The notes under the pieces are model-generated. The model was not told where the DNA came from and did no database searches. It worked only from the letters and a program-made list of their open reading frames with translations. From positions 1-44,093 of the forward strand of contig QEUQ01000024.1 in assembly GCA_003577105.1 (NCBI GenBank): DNA of 44,093 bases. The letters are read 5' to 3'. The translations under genes and the position numbers were made by a program. This stretch comes from Acidobacteriota bacterium. Lineage in GTDB: Bacteria > Actinomycetota > Acidimicrobiia > ATN3. This document shows, one piece after another, positions 34,423 through 42,667 of the stretch (its first letter is position 1; every line of letters starts with the position of its first letter).

Positions 34423-34543
34423 CGTTCTCCCTGTGCTGCCTTCGCATTCGGAGGCCCTGCAGGCATACATTGTCGCAATTCCCGCGACCCGCAAGCGCCA
34501 CGATGCGTGCCGGCTGACAACTATCACCCATGGAGTAGTGACC

Positions 34544-35083
34544 ATGACAGAGAAAAACTTGGCCGAGAAGCTGCTCGACGTAGCAGTCATCCATGGAGAT
34601 TTCCTGCTCTCGTCAGGGCGTCGATCGAGTTTCTACGTGGACAAGTACCGGTTTCTTTGCCGCCCCGACCTGCTCAAAGAGATTGCCGTTGAGCTCTGCG
34701 GCCGACTGCCTGAGGGTATTGACCGGATTGCAGCGGTTGAAGGCGGTGCGAGCATCTTGGTGACCGCGATGAGCCTTGAGTCGGGTATCGAGGCCCTGAT
34801 AGTTCGGAAGGGCCGCAAAGGGTACGGCACTGACAACTGGTGTGAGGGATCTTGGGAGCAAGGCATGAAGGTCGTTCTCGTCGAGGACGTCGTGACCACC
34901 GGAGCTCAAATGGCCGTTGCCGATGACGCGCTTCGCAGCGGTGGTCTCGATGTAGTTGGCCTCTTTGCAGTCGTGAACAGAGGTGGGGGTGAGGGGTTCA
35001 CCGCGCGAGTCGATGCTGTGGCCATGCTCACCAAGGAAGACATGGAGAGCCTGGCCGCAGCTGGTGAATCAGGCCAAAGCTGA
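34544..35083 (+). CDS. pyrE: Orotate phosphoribosyltransferase
   Basis: A 179-residue enzyme that makes orotidine monophosphate from orotate and PRPP in pyrimidine synthesis. It has the N-terminal helix, LLSSGRRSSFYVDKYRF, and the PRPP-binding loop VVLVEDVVTTGAQM (about 110-123). ATG 34544 has GGAG eight bases upstream; the open frame continues upstream only through DNA antisense to glnA. It is placed alone between the two glnA genes, with 122 bases of divergent intergenic DNA on its left. Confidence 0.92.
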   Translation: MTEKNLAEKLLDVAVIHGDFLLSSGRRSSFYVDKYRFLCRPDLLKEIAVELCGRLPEGIDRIAAVEGGASILVTAMSLESGIEALIVRKGRKGYGTDNWCEGSWEQGMKVVLVEDVVTTGAQMAVADDALRSGGLDVVGLFAVVNRGGGEGFTARVDAVAMLTKEDMESLAAAGESGQS

Positions 35084-35099
35084 TGCGACTAGCGAGGAT

Positions 35100-35137
35100 T
35101 TAACGCGCGCGTCACAATTCGGCAACGTACTGGAAAT
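35100..35137 (+). promoter_or_regulatory. Candidate GlnR-type operator upstream of the second glnA
   Basis: Four five-base boxes, TTAAC (35100-35104), GTCAC (35111-35115), GCAAC (35122-35126) and GAAAT (35133-35137), are each separated by exactly six bases, an 11-base period. Actinomycete GlnR sites have this geometry (gTnAc-n6-GaAAc repeated). The boxes lie about 100 bases before the glnA start. The match to each box is partial. Confidence 0.5.
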
Positions 35138-35239
35138 TCGCGGATCTGAAGATTGGCGTTCAGTAGGTAACGGGTGCGGCTTCGTGCCGAACCGGTAAGC
35201 GTGCCTGCAAGTTGCAGGTACACAGATGATGGAGGCGAA

Positions 35240-36606
35240 GTGGGAACACCTCAAGAGATCTTGCAGCTCGTCAAGGACGAAGGTGTCGAGATTGTCGATG
35301 TCCGGTTTTGTGACATCCCAGGACTTATGCAGCACTTTTCGGTGCCGGCCGATGAGCTGACCGAGGATGTCTTCACGGAAGGCTTTGGGTTCGATGGATC
35401 CTCAATTAGGGGTTTCCAGGAAATCCAGGAGTCGGACATGCTTCTGATTCCGGATCCAAACGTCGCGTACATTGATCCCTTTCTTCAGCACAAGACCCTT
35501 ACCCTCGCTACATCGCTCAAAAGGCCGAGGCCTACCTTCAGTCAACGGGTATTGCCGACACCGCCTACTTCGGCCCTGAGGCTGAGTTCTATGTCTTCGA
35601 CGACGTTCGCTTCGACCAGAATCAGCACAGTGGTTATTACTTCGTCGATTCTGTCGAGGGAGTCTGGAACTCGGGAACGGAAGAGAACCCGAACCTCGGC
35701 TTCAAGCCTCGTTACAAGGAGGGGTATTTCCCACTGCCTCCCATGGACCACTATCAGGATCTACGCTCGGAAATGACGTTGATCATGAAGAGTGTCGGAA
35801 TTGACATCGAGGTTCACCACCACGAGGTCGGCACCGCCGGGCAGGCCGAGATCGACATGCGCTTTGACACCATGCTCGTAATGGCCGACAGGCTGATGCT
35901 CTACAAGTACATCGTCAAGAACGTGGCCCGCAATCACGGCAAGACGGCTACTTTCATGCCCAAGCCAATCTTCGAGGACAACGGATCGGGCATGCACACG
36001 CATCAGAGTCTCTGGAAGAGTGGCGAGCCGCTCTTCTATGACGAGTCTGGCTACGCGGGCCTCTCTGACACTGCCCGGTGGTACACCGGTGGCCTTCTGA
36101 AGCACGCTGCTGCAATTCTGGCGTTTGCCGCACCGACAACCAACAGCTACAAGCGACTGGTGCCTGGTTACGAGGCGCCCGTCAATCTCGTGTACTCGCA
36201 GCGGAACCGCTCCGCAGCCTGCCGAGTTCCCCTCTACTCCCGCAGCCCCAAGGCGAAGCGAATTGAGTTCCGTTGCCCTGATCCGTCGTGCAACCCGTAT
36301 TTGGCGTTTGCAGCGATGCTCATGGCCGGCCTCGATGGAATCCAGAACAAGATCGAGCCGCCACCACCCGTGGACAAGGATCTCTACGACCTCCCGCCTG
36401 AGGAGCTCGCCAAAGTTCCGCAGGTGCCCGGGAGCCTGAAGGAATCACTGGACGCGCTCCGCGATGACCACGAGTTCCTCCTGCAGGGCGGGGTCTTCAC
36501 TCAGGACCTGATCGACACCTGGATCGACTACAAGACGGAACGTGAGCTGACTGAGATCAGCTTGCGGCCGCATCCGTGGGAGTTCTACCTCTACTACGAC
36601 ATTTGA
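35240..36606 (+). pseudogene. glnA: Type I glutamine synthetase (beta-type), broken by internal deletion/frameshift
   Basis: The first frame (GTG 35240, with GGAGG at 35231-35235) reads [19 protein letters not shown] to [10 protein letters not shown], a normal N-terminus. At 35501 the reading moves to another frame, which resumes [16 protein letters not shown] and runs without a stop to 36606 ([59 protein letters not shown], and DLYDLPPEE with the adenylylation-type Tyr). About 18 residues normally lie between KTL and PRY; only two bases remain, so roughly 52 bases seem lost. Repeated ACCCT flanks the joint. It could be a true inactivating deletion or an assembly error. The downstream part alone lacks the first 110 residues. 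Confidence 0.88.
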
Positions 36607-36959
36607 TTTCGTAGACGTGAGTTAGGCAGGCCGGGCCCAAGCGGGTCCGGCCTGTTGCCATCTCGGGGATTGACGCAGTCTGCAGCCGAAGACGCAGCGC
36701 TCAAAAAGAAAGAGCGGAACCCCTGGAAGTGCCAGAGCAACCGGTTGTCAGGGGCATCACCGATGAGTGCGACGGATGGCATTGGTATTGGTGACGCACC
36801 TGCATTTCCGACTGCTTCCTCCCCAGCATTTCCACGCAGGTTCCGCTCATCTGTTACTTCGGCACGACGGCCACCAAAAGTTAAGCGCGATGTAGTGTTG
36901 CGCCCCAAGTGCACTTCGGTGTCTTGCGCCACTAGCCCGCCCTCGATTCGGAAATCAAG
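36607..36959. other. Intergenic region between glnA and the GH1 gene
   Basis: About 350 bases. The first 50 hold the terminator hairpin. The rest (36661-36959) has open frames on both strands but neither shows domain-like sequence: the plus frame is Ser/Pro/Arg-rich, the minus frame is mixed. A 10-base palindrome, CAACCGGTTG, is at 36738-36747. No tRNA or riboswitch was recognised. The GH1 promoter must lie here, but no clear -35/-10 pair was found. Confidence 0.5.
36627..36654 (+). terminator. Strong terminator hairpin after the second glnA
   Basis: A 12-base-pair stem (36627-36638 with 36643-36654) with one G-T wobble and a four-base loop AAGC, followed by a short TT. It stands 20 bases after the glnA stop and is the strongest stem I saw in the window. 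Confidence 0.75.
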
Positions 36960-38198
36960 ATGAGTGATCACAAGACCTGCTTTCCTTCCAGCTTCATCTG
37001 GGGAAGCGCGGCGTCCTCAACCCAGTGCGAGGGGGCGGCTCCTGCTTCTGACTGGCTGGCATGGGAGCAGGCGGGGAAGGCACCGCCCTCTGGCAACGGC
37101 AACGGATTTGCCGAGCGATACAGCGGCGATTTCCGTCTGCTCAAGGAGATCGGCCTCGATCACCATCGCCTGTCTATCGAATGGGCGAGGATCGAACCTC
37201 TTGAAGGTGAGCGGGACCGCGATGCGATTGCGCACTATCACAGAGTCCTTGACGCCGCAGCGGAGGCCGGAATATCCATATGGGTGTGCCTGCATCACTT
37301 CACACTCCCGAAGTGGTTCACCGACGCGGGGGGCTTTCTGGGCGAGCGGGCGCTCGATTGCTGGGGGCGCCACGTCGAGTTCATCAATGATGAATTTGGT
37401 GAATCTGTTTACGGCTGGCAGCCGATCAACGAACCTGCTGCCTACACGGCCATGTCCTACCTCGGGGGCATGGGCCCTCCGGGGATTGCGGACTTCTCGG
37501 CATTTCAAGACGCCACTCGCGCGATTTATTTGGCCTGGCGCGTTGCGTGGGAGACCTTGTCGGGTCAGGGGCGCCCAGTCTCGACAATTCACAATCTCTC
37601 ACCCGTCTTCCCGGCCGACCCGGAAAGCGAAGGCGACCGCTTCGCAGCAGATCTGTTTGACCAGAGCCTATTTGGCATTCCGCTGAAGGCAATTCGCGAC
37701 GGCGTCTTGGCGGTTCCAGGGCGAGAGCCCGAGGAGATTGCCGGGCTAGCCGGTTCGGCCGACTACTTCGGCTTCTCTTACTACAGCGCGACGGCAGTAT
37801 CGAGTGAAGGTCTTGGCATCGACTCCATGCGTCCGTATCCGCCGGATGCAAAGATCGGGCCGATGCGCTATGCACCGTGGCCTGAAGGAATAGGTCTTGT
37901 GATCGACCGGATTCAAGGCGAGGTGCCGTCGATCCCAATCCTCGTGGTCGAGAACGGCATTGGTACAGACGACGATTCATGGCGAGAGGAATTCCTCGCC
38001 AAGTCCCTTGAGACGATTTCTGATCGCATGTCCGGTGGTGCAGACGTGCGTGGATACTTTCACTGGACGGCATGCGATAACTACGAGTGGCTTGAGGGAT
38101 TCGGGGTTCGCTTCGGGATCATCGACATGGAACGGAACGTGAAGCCGTCGGCGCGAGTCCTGACCGAGGCGGTAAGAGCAAGCCGTGAAGGCGATTGA
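36960..38198 (+). CDS. Glycoside hydrolase family 1 protein (beta-glucosidase-like)
   Basis: A 412-residue TIM-barrel glycosidase. It shows the family 1 N-terminus (FIWGSAASSTQCEGAAPASD), HHRLSIEWARIEP, the acid/base Glu in QPINEPAAY (about residue 159), and the nucleophile Glu in LVVENGIG (about residue 327). HWTACDNYEWLEGFGVRFGI follows near the end. At 412 residues it is shorter than the usual 440-480. It cleaves beta-glycosides; the exact substrate is open. No Shine-Dalgarno stands before ATG 36960. The GH13 gene follows closely, so the pair is probably one sugar-degradation operon. Confidence 0.9.
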   Translation: MSDHKTCFPSSFIWGSAASSTQCEGAAPASDWLAWEQAGKAPPSGNGNGFAERYSGDFRLLKEIGLDHHRLSIEWARIEPLEGERDRDAIAHYHRVLDAAAEAGISIWVCLHHFTLPKWFTDAGGFLGERALDCWGRHVEFINDEFGESVYGWQPINEPAAYTAMSYLGGMGPPGIADFSAFQDATRAIYLAWRVAWETLSGQGRPVSTIHNLSPVFPADPESEGDRFAADLFDQSLFGIPLKAIRDGVLAVPGREPEEIAGLAGSADYFGFSYYSATAVSSEGLGIDSMRPYPPDAKIGPMRYAPWPEGIGLVIDRIQGEVPSIPILVVENGIGTDDDSWREEFLAKSLETISDRMSGGADVRGYFHWTACDNYEWLEGFGVRFGIIDMERNVKPSARVLTEAVRASREGD

Positions 38199-38258
38199 GG
38201 GGACGTGCCCGACACGCTGCGGGCGCGATTCACATCTAGACAAGGAGTGCGACGCGAA

Positions 38259-39794
38259 ATGAATTGGTGGCACGACGGAGTGCTGTATCAGATCTACCCG
38301 AGAAGTTTTGCCGATGCGTCAGGCGACGGCGTGGGTGATCTCGCAGGCATAGCGGAGCATCTTGACTACATCGCATCCCTCGGGGTCTCCGGAATCTGGC
38401 TATCCCCGATTTACAGGTCACCAATGGCTGACTTCGGCTACGACATCGCCGACTACCGAGAAATTGATCCGTTGTTTGGTGACATGGCTGCCTTCGATCA
38501 TCTGCTCGAAGAGACCCATTCGCGAGGTCTGAAGCTGGTCATGGATTTCGTGCCCAATCACACGAGCGATGAGCACGAGTGGTTCAAGGAGTCCAGGTCG
38601 TCTCGGGATAACCCCAAGCGTGACTGGTACATCTGGCGGGACCCGGGACCTGACGGCGAAGCGCCCAACAACTGGCCGGCTGCCTTTGGCACAAAGAGCG
38701 CGTGGACCCTCGATGAGTCAACGGGGCAGTACTACCTTCACCTTTTCTTGCCAGAGCAGCCTGACTTGAACTGGCAGAACCCGGACGTTCGCGCCGCCAT
38801 GCACGATGTCATGCGGTTCTGGTTTGAAAAAGGTGTCGATGGTTTCCGCATTGATGTAATCCACATGCTCTTCAAGAACCCGACGTTTGAAGATAATCCC
38901 CCGGGAAATCTGCTCGCGCACGTCCCTCAGAGCGAGGAGCTCCACGAGATCGTTCGGGGGCTGCGCGCGGTCGCTGATGAGTACGAAGATCGGATGCTGG
39001 TTGGCGAGACGTTTGTCTGGGACATTGCCGACATCGCCAAGTTCTATGGCAACGACGGCGATGAGCTTCACCTGGCCTTCAACTTCCCCATGGCGATTGC
39101 CGGGTACAACGCTACCTACATGTCAAAGGTCGTTGACAAGACACTCGATGCGCTTCCGTTTGGGGCGAGACCGTGCTGGGTACTCTCCAATCACGATCTT
39201 CCACGCCACGGAGCTAGATATGGCGCCGACGCGATTCCTGGCGCGGCGCTCCTTCTACTTGGCCTGCCGGGCACACCGTTCATTTATGCGGGCGAAGAGA
39301 TCGGCATGACCGGCATGATCCCGCCTCCTGAGCGCCAGGTTGATCCTGGCGGGCGAGATGCTGCGAGAACACCGTTTCAGTGGAGTCCTGACCCCAACGC
39401 GGGCTTCTGCCCGCCGACGGTCGAGCCGTGGCTGCCGATCGCTGAGGGATACGAGACCGTCAATGCCGAGGTCGAAGATACCGACCCTGGGTCGGTCCTG
39501 AATTTGTATCGGCGAGCGATTGCTTTCCGAAACGGTTCCGACGCGCTGCTAAGCGGCGATTTCGAGGAGTTGCGCGTCGAAGATCGCCTCTGGGTGTTCA
39601 AGCGGACCGGCAACGAAGGATCGGTAATAGCGGCCGTCAACCTGTCTGGCGAGCGTGTCGAAGTCGCACTCGAAGTGACAGGGGATCGGGCAGGCCGGAT
39701 CGTCGTCTGTACGAGCGGCGGCCGAGAGGGCGAAGTAATAGGCGAACACCTCGAGCTTGCTGGGTTCGAGGCGGCCTGGGTTGCAGTCAATTAG
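38259..39794 (+). CDS. Glycoside hydrolase family 13 alpha-glucosidase
   Basis: A 511-residue alpha-amylase-family enzyme of the oligo-1,6-glucosidase/alpha-glucosidase type. It shows WWHDGVLYQIYPRSFADASGDG at the start, GVSGIWLSPIYRSPMADFGYD, DFVPNHTSDEHEWF, the nucleophile Asp in GFRIDVIHM, the acid/base Glu in LVGETFVWD and the third catalytic Asp in LSNHDLPRHG. A C-terminal beta domain (about 430-511) follows. ATG 38259 is preferred because it gives the standard N-terminus and AAGGAG lies 11 bases upstream; GTG 38205, six bases after the GH1 stop, is an alternative. Overlaps the RmuC gene end by four bases, convergently. Confidence 0.9.
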   Translation: MNWWHDGVLYQIYPRSFADASGDGVGDLAGIAEHLDYIASLGVSGIWLSPIYRSPMADFGYDIADYREIDPLFGDMAAFDHLLEETHSRGLKLVMDFVPNHTSDEHEWFKESRSSRDNPKRDWYIWRDPGPDGEAPNNWPAAFGTKSAWTLDESTGQYYLHLFLPEQPDLNWQNPDVRAAMHDVMRFWFEKGVDGFRIDVIHMLFKNPTFEDNPPGNLLAHVPQSEELHEIVRGLRAVADEYEDRMLVGETFVWDIADIAKFYGNDGDELHLAFNFPMAIAGYNATYMSKVVDKTLDALPFGARPCWVLSNHDLPRHGARYGADAIPGAALLLLGLPGTPFIYAGEEIGMTGMIPPPERQVDPGGRDAARTPFQWSPDPNAGFCPPTVEPWLPIAEGYETVNAEVEDTDPGSVLNLYRRAIAFRNGSDALLSGDFEELRVEDRLWVFKRTGNEGSVIAAVNLSGERVEVALEVTGDRAGRIVVCTSGGREGEVIGEHLELAGFEAAWVAVN

Positions 39795-41320
39795 CCGTCG
39801 TCAGCGGGGTCGGACTCTATTTCGCTCTCATCCCCGCCAGACAACGCGGCTCGTGGTTCGCGGATGTCGGACTCGATCGGCTGGAGTTCTTGAATCTCCT
39901 GGCCAGAGCCAATTGTCTCGGTGAAGCGCCGGGCCGAGATCAGAACACGTGACTCCATAGAACCCACAGCTTTGTTGTAGGACTTGACGGCGCCGTCGAG
40001 GCTCTTGCCAATGCCCGCGACGTTCTTGACAAAGACGTTGATTCGCTCGCTCAGTTCTCGGCCCAGATTCGCGATCTGCTGCGCGTCGCGCGCCAGCCGC
40101 TCCTGCTGCCACCCATAAGAAATTGCCCTCAAGAGCGCGATCAGGGTGGTCGGCGTCGCCAGAATCACATTGGATTCCACACCGTCTTGAATCAGTGACG
40201 GGTTTTGTTCGAGTGCGGCGGAGAAGAACGCTTCGCCGGGGAGGAACATGACGACGAACTCGGGGGTCGAGTCGAACTGGGACCAGTACGACTTCGCGCT
40301 GAGCTTCTTGATGTGGTCGCTCACCTGACGAGCATGGCCTTGCAGGTCCAGCTGGCGTTGAGCATCTTCTTGAGCCTCAGCGGCTCTCAGATATGCGTCG
40401 AGTGGGGTCTTCGCATCGACAACTACCGTCTTGCCACCGGGAAGATTGACGACCAGGTCGGGCCGCTGGATGCCTTCCTCTGATTGGGTTGTTTTCTGCG
40501 TTTCGAAGTCGCAGTACTCGAGCATACCGGCCATCTCAACGACCTTGCGGAGCTGGATTTCTCCCCATCGACCTCGAACGGTCGGGCTTCGCAGTGCCGT
40601 AACAAGATTTCGAGTTTCGGTCTCGAGCTTTTCGTGTGTCTTGGCCAGCTGGTCCAGCTCTTTGGTCAGAGCGCCTTGCGCCTCGGCGCGCTGTTGCTCG
40701 GTCTGGCGGATCTGGGTCTCTACCTTGTCCAGCGTTTCGCGCATCGGCACTACAACCGACTCAATTGCCTTGTGCCGCTTCTCGAGTTCAGCACTGGCCG
40801 ATACTTGAAAACCCTTGAAGTGCTCACCGGCGAGAGTGAGGAACGATTCGTTGCTCTTTCGAAGTGCCTCTGAAGCGAGCGCCTCAAAGGCTTCTCGGAA
40901 TCGCTCCTGGGCTTCAACTATCAACCGCTGCTGCTGCTCGATGCTTTCGTCTTGTTGTTCGGCACGAGCTCGCGAAGCAGCAAGGTCGCTTTGGAATTGC
41001 GCGATCTGAGCGCTCTTGGCTGAGATTTCGCTCTGTGCGCTCGCAAGCTGTTGTTCGGCTAGGTCTGCACGTGCCGCAGCACTTGCCCCAGAGGCGCGCG
41101 CAATTAGCCAGCCGGTGATTCCGCCAAAGCAGATCCCCACTACAAGTCCCAAGATCGCCGCAACAGCCAAGCTAGGCCTCTTTCGTATCCACGCCCGTGC
41201 CCAGGCCCGTAACCAGGCCCGTGCCCAGGCCCGTAACCAGGCCCGGGCCCGCACCCGAGCTGGCCGACGCCAAGCCGCCGACCCGTGCAATGAAGCGAGT
41301 ATATGGACGGCGTGTGACAC
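39791..41320 (-). CDS. rmuC: RmuC family DNA recombination protein
   Basis: Up to 509 residues. A transmembrane helix (LAVAAILGLVVGICFGGITGWLI, about 51-73) is followed by a long coiled coil (about 82-245) and the RmuC nuclease-like domain (VRGRWGEIQLRKVVEMAGM, VVVDAKTPLDAYL, FVVMFLPGEAFFSAAL, NVILATPTTLIALLRAISYGW). RmuC limits inversion at short repeats in E. coli. The N-terminus is odd: residues about 24-45 repeat Arg-Ala-Trp units encoded by a tandem repeat. GTG 41320 is the far upstream start; TTG at about 41169, just before the membrane helix and after an AAGAGG, would omit the repeat. Confidence 0.87.
   Translation of the reverse strand: MSHAVHILASLHGSAAWRRPARVRARAWLRAWARAWLRAWARAWIRKRPSLAVAAILGLVVGICFGGITGWLIARASGASAAARADLAEQQLASAQSEISAKSAQIAQFQSDLAASRARAEQQDESIEQQQRLIVEAQERFREAFEALASEALRKSNESFLTLAGEHFKGFQVSASAELEKRHKAIESVVVPMRETLDKVETQIRQTEQQRAEAQGALTKELDQLAKTHEKLETETRNLVTALRSPTVRGRWGEIQLRKVVEMAGMLEYCDFETQKTTQSEEGIQRPDLVVNLPGGKTVVVDAKTPLDAYLRAAEAQEDAQRQLDLQGHARQVSDHIKKLSAKSYWSQFDSTPEFVVMFLPGEAFFSAALEQNPSLIQDGVESNVILATPTTLIALLRAISYGWQQERLARDAQQIANLGRELSERINVFVKNVAGIGKSLDGAVKSYNKAVGSMESRVLISARRFTETIGSGQEIQELQPIESDIREPRAALSGGDESEIESDPADDG
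41196..41243 (-). repeat. 24-base tandem repeat at the rmuC 5' end
   Basis: Two perfect copies of a 24-base unit (41196-41219 and 41220-41243), each made of two related 12-base halves ending in CAGGCC. On the minus strand the rmuC frame reads Arg-Ala-Trp-Leu/Ala repeats; another frame reads Gly-Leu-Val-Thr repeats. Confidence 0.85.
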
Positions 41321-41472
41321 TCACGATGATCGGGTTTCTAGTGCAGGACCGGGAGTGACCCGCCATGTGCGCCCGGCTATCCCCATTCACTAGGGTTTAC
41401 GCCGGTCAGATTCGCCGATGGGGGCAGACAAACCCTCGACCCGCAGGATGGCGATTGGGGGCAGGAGGGCAT

Positions 41473-42666
41473 GTGAAGCGATTTTTCAAGGACGATACGT
41501 TTGACCTCCTATTTCGCGTAGTTCTCGGCTCGACCGCACGGGAATGCGCGGATCCAGGGGAGGTCTTCGCATGCCATGCGCGAATCAAAGATGGCAAGCC
41601 CGATAGCTGGTTCGAGGAGTGGGTCGCGACGGCAAGTCACGTCGAGGGGATCGCCTCAGCAGCCGAGGCTGCCGGTCACGCGGTGAGCGCCCGGTGCGCC
41701 TATCTCAGGGCCTCCACCTACTACAGCACTGCGACATTCATGTCGGACCAGTCCAAGGACCCGGCGGCTTTCATGCCGACTTGGGAGAGGCATCGGGACT
41801 GTTGGGAGAAGGCGATCAATTTATGGCCGGTCCCTGTCGAGAGCGTCGCGATTCCCTATGAAGATACGGCCCTTCACGGCTACCTCTTTCGGCCGGACGC
41901 CTCTGACCAAGCGCGACCGCTTCTGATCCTCATTAGCGGCAGCGAGGGGTCTATGACCTCGGCGTGGGTGCAAGGAGCTGGAGCCGCCATCGAGCGGGGT
42001 TATTGCGTACTTGTATTCGACGGACCGGGTCAGCAGGCCGCGCTCTTTAGGCGAGGGCTCCACTTCAGGCCCGACTGGGAGCATGTCGTGACCCCGATCG
42101 TCGATTTCCTCCTGGAGCGCAATGACGTCGACGGCCAGCGCATCGCCTTGCTCGGCATGAGCCAGGCGGGCTACTGGGCCGCGAGGGCCCTCGCATTTGA
42201 GAAGCGGATTGCTGCCGGCGTTGTCGATCCGGGCGTCGTAGACGTCGGTGCCATGTGGCGCGACCAAATGCCCGAGCGGATCATCAAGTACGTCGACGCC
42301 AGAGAACGAGACAAGTTTGAAAGAGACATGGGCGTCGCATTCAAGATGATGAAGGGCCTCAAGGCTCGCATCGAATTCAGAATGCGCCCCTTTGGCGTAG
42401 ATTCGCTCTATGACGTCCTTGTTGCTTTGGAGGAGTATCGGCTGGGGGACCTCGCGAAGGAGATCACCTGCCCGATGCTCATCACCAATCCAGAAGACGA
42501 CAAGTTCTGGCCCGGGCAGTCTCAGCAGTTGTTTGACGCCCTCGAGTGCGACAAGGAGATCGTCAGTTTCACCTCGGCCGAGGGGGCGGACCATCACTGC
42601 GAGCCGCTTAGTACCTACCTGCGCGAACAGAGGATTTTCGACTGGCTCGACTCCAAGCTCGCCTAG
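41473..42666 (+). CDS. Alpha/beta hydrolase family protein (FrsA/DUF1100-like layout)
   Basis: A 397-residue hydrolase. A helical N-terminal region (about 1-115) precedes a strand VESVAIPYEDTALHGYLFRP, PLLILISGSEGS (oxyanion loop), the nucleophile Ser230 in LLGMSQAGYWAARAL, an Asp in TNPEDDKFWP and a His in AEGADHHCEP. The N-terminal helical domain plus core hydrolase resembles the FrsA/DUF1100 and dihydropseudooxynicotine-hydrolase type. The nucleophile elbow has Ala where the second Gly of GxSxG is usual. GTG 41473 is chosen because AGGAGG ends four bases before it; the frame is open to 41365. Substrate unknown. It ends one base from the convergent PBP gene. Confidence 0.82.
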   Translation: MKRFFKDDTFDLLFRVVLGSTARECADPGEVFACHARIKDGKPDSWFEEWVATASHVEGIASAAEAAGHAVSARCAYLRASTYYSTATFMSDQSKDPAAFMPTWERHRDCWEKAINLWPVPVESVAIPYEDTALHGYLFRPDASDQARPLLILISGSEGSMTSAWVQGAGAAIERGYCVLVFDGPGQQAALFRRGLHFRPDWEHVVTPIVDFLLERNDVDGQRIALLGMSQAGYWAARALAFEKRIAAGVVDPGVVDVGAMWRDQMPERIIKYVDARERDKFERDMGVAFKMMKGLKARIEFRMRPFGVDSLYDVLVALEEYRLGDLAKEITCPMLITNPEDDKFWPGQSQQLFDALECDKEIVSFTSAEGADHHCEPLSTYLREQRIFDWLDSKLA

Positions 42667-42667
42667 G

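Noticed and set aside
36594-36971. 125-codon minus-strand and 102-codon plus-strand open frames between glnA and GH1
   Set aside because: Neither shows domains, a good start signal or a sensible composition, and the minus one runs through the terminator hairpin. The region is kept as unexplained intergenic DNA.
41196-41243. Tandem repeats here, at 29559-29648 and at 10313-10339 considered as CRISPR or VNTR elements
   Set aside because: The units are contiguous without spacers and lie in coding frames, so they are coding tandem repeats and not CRISPR.
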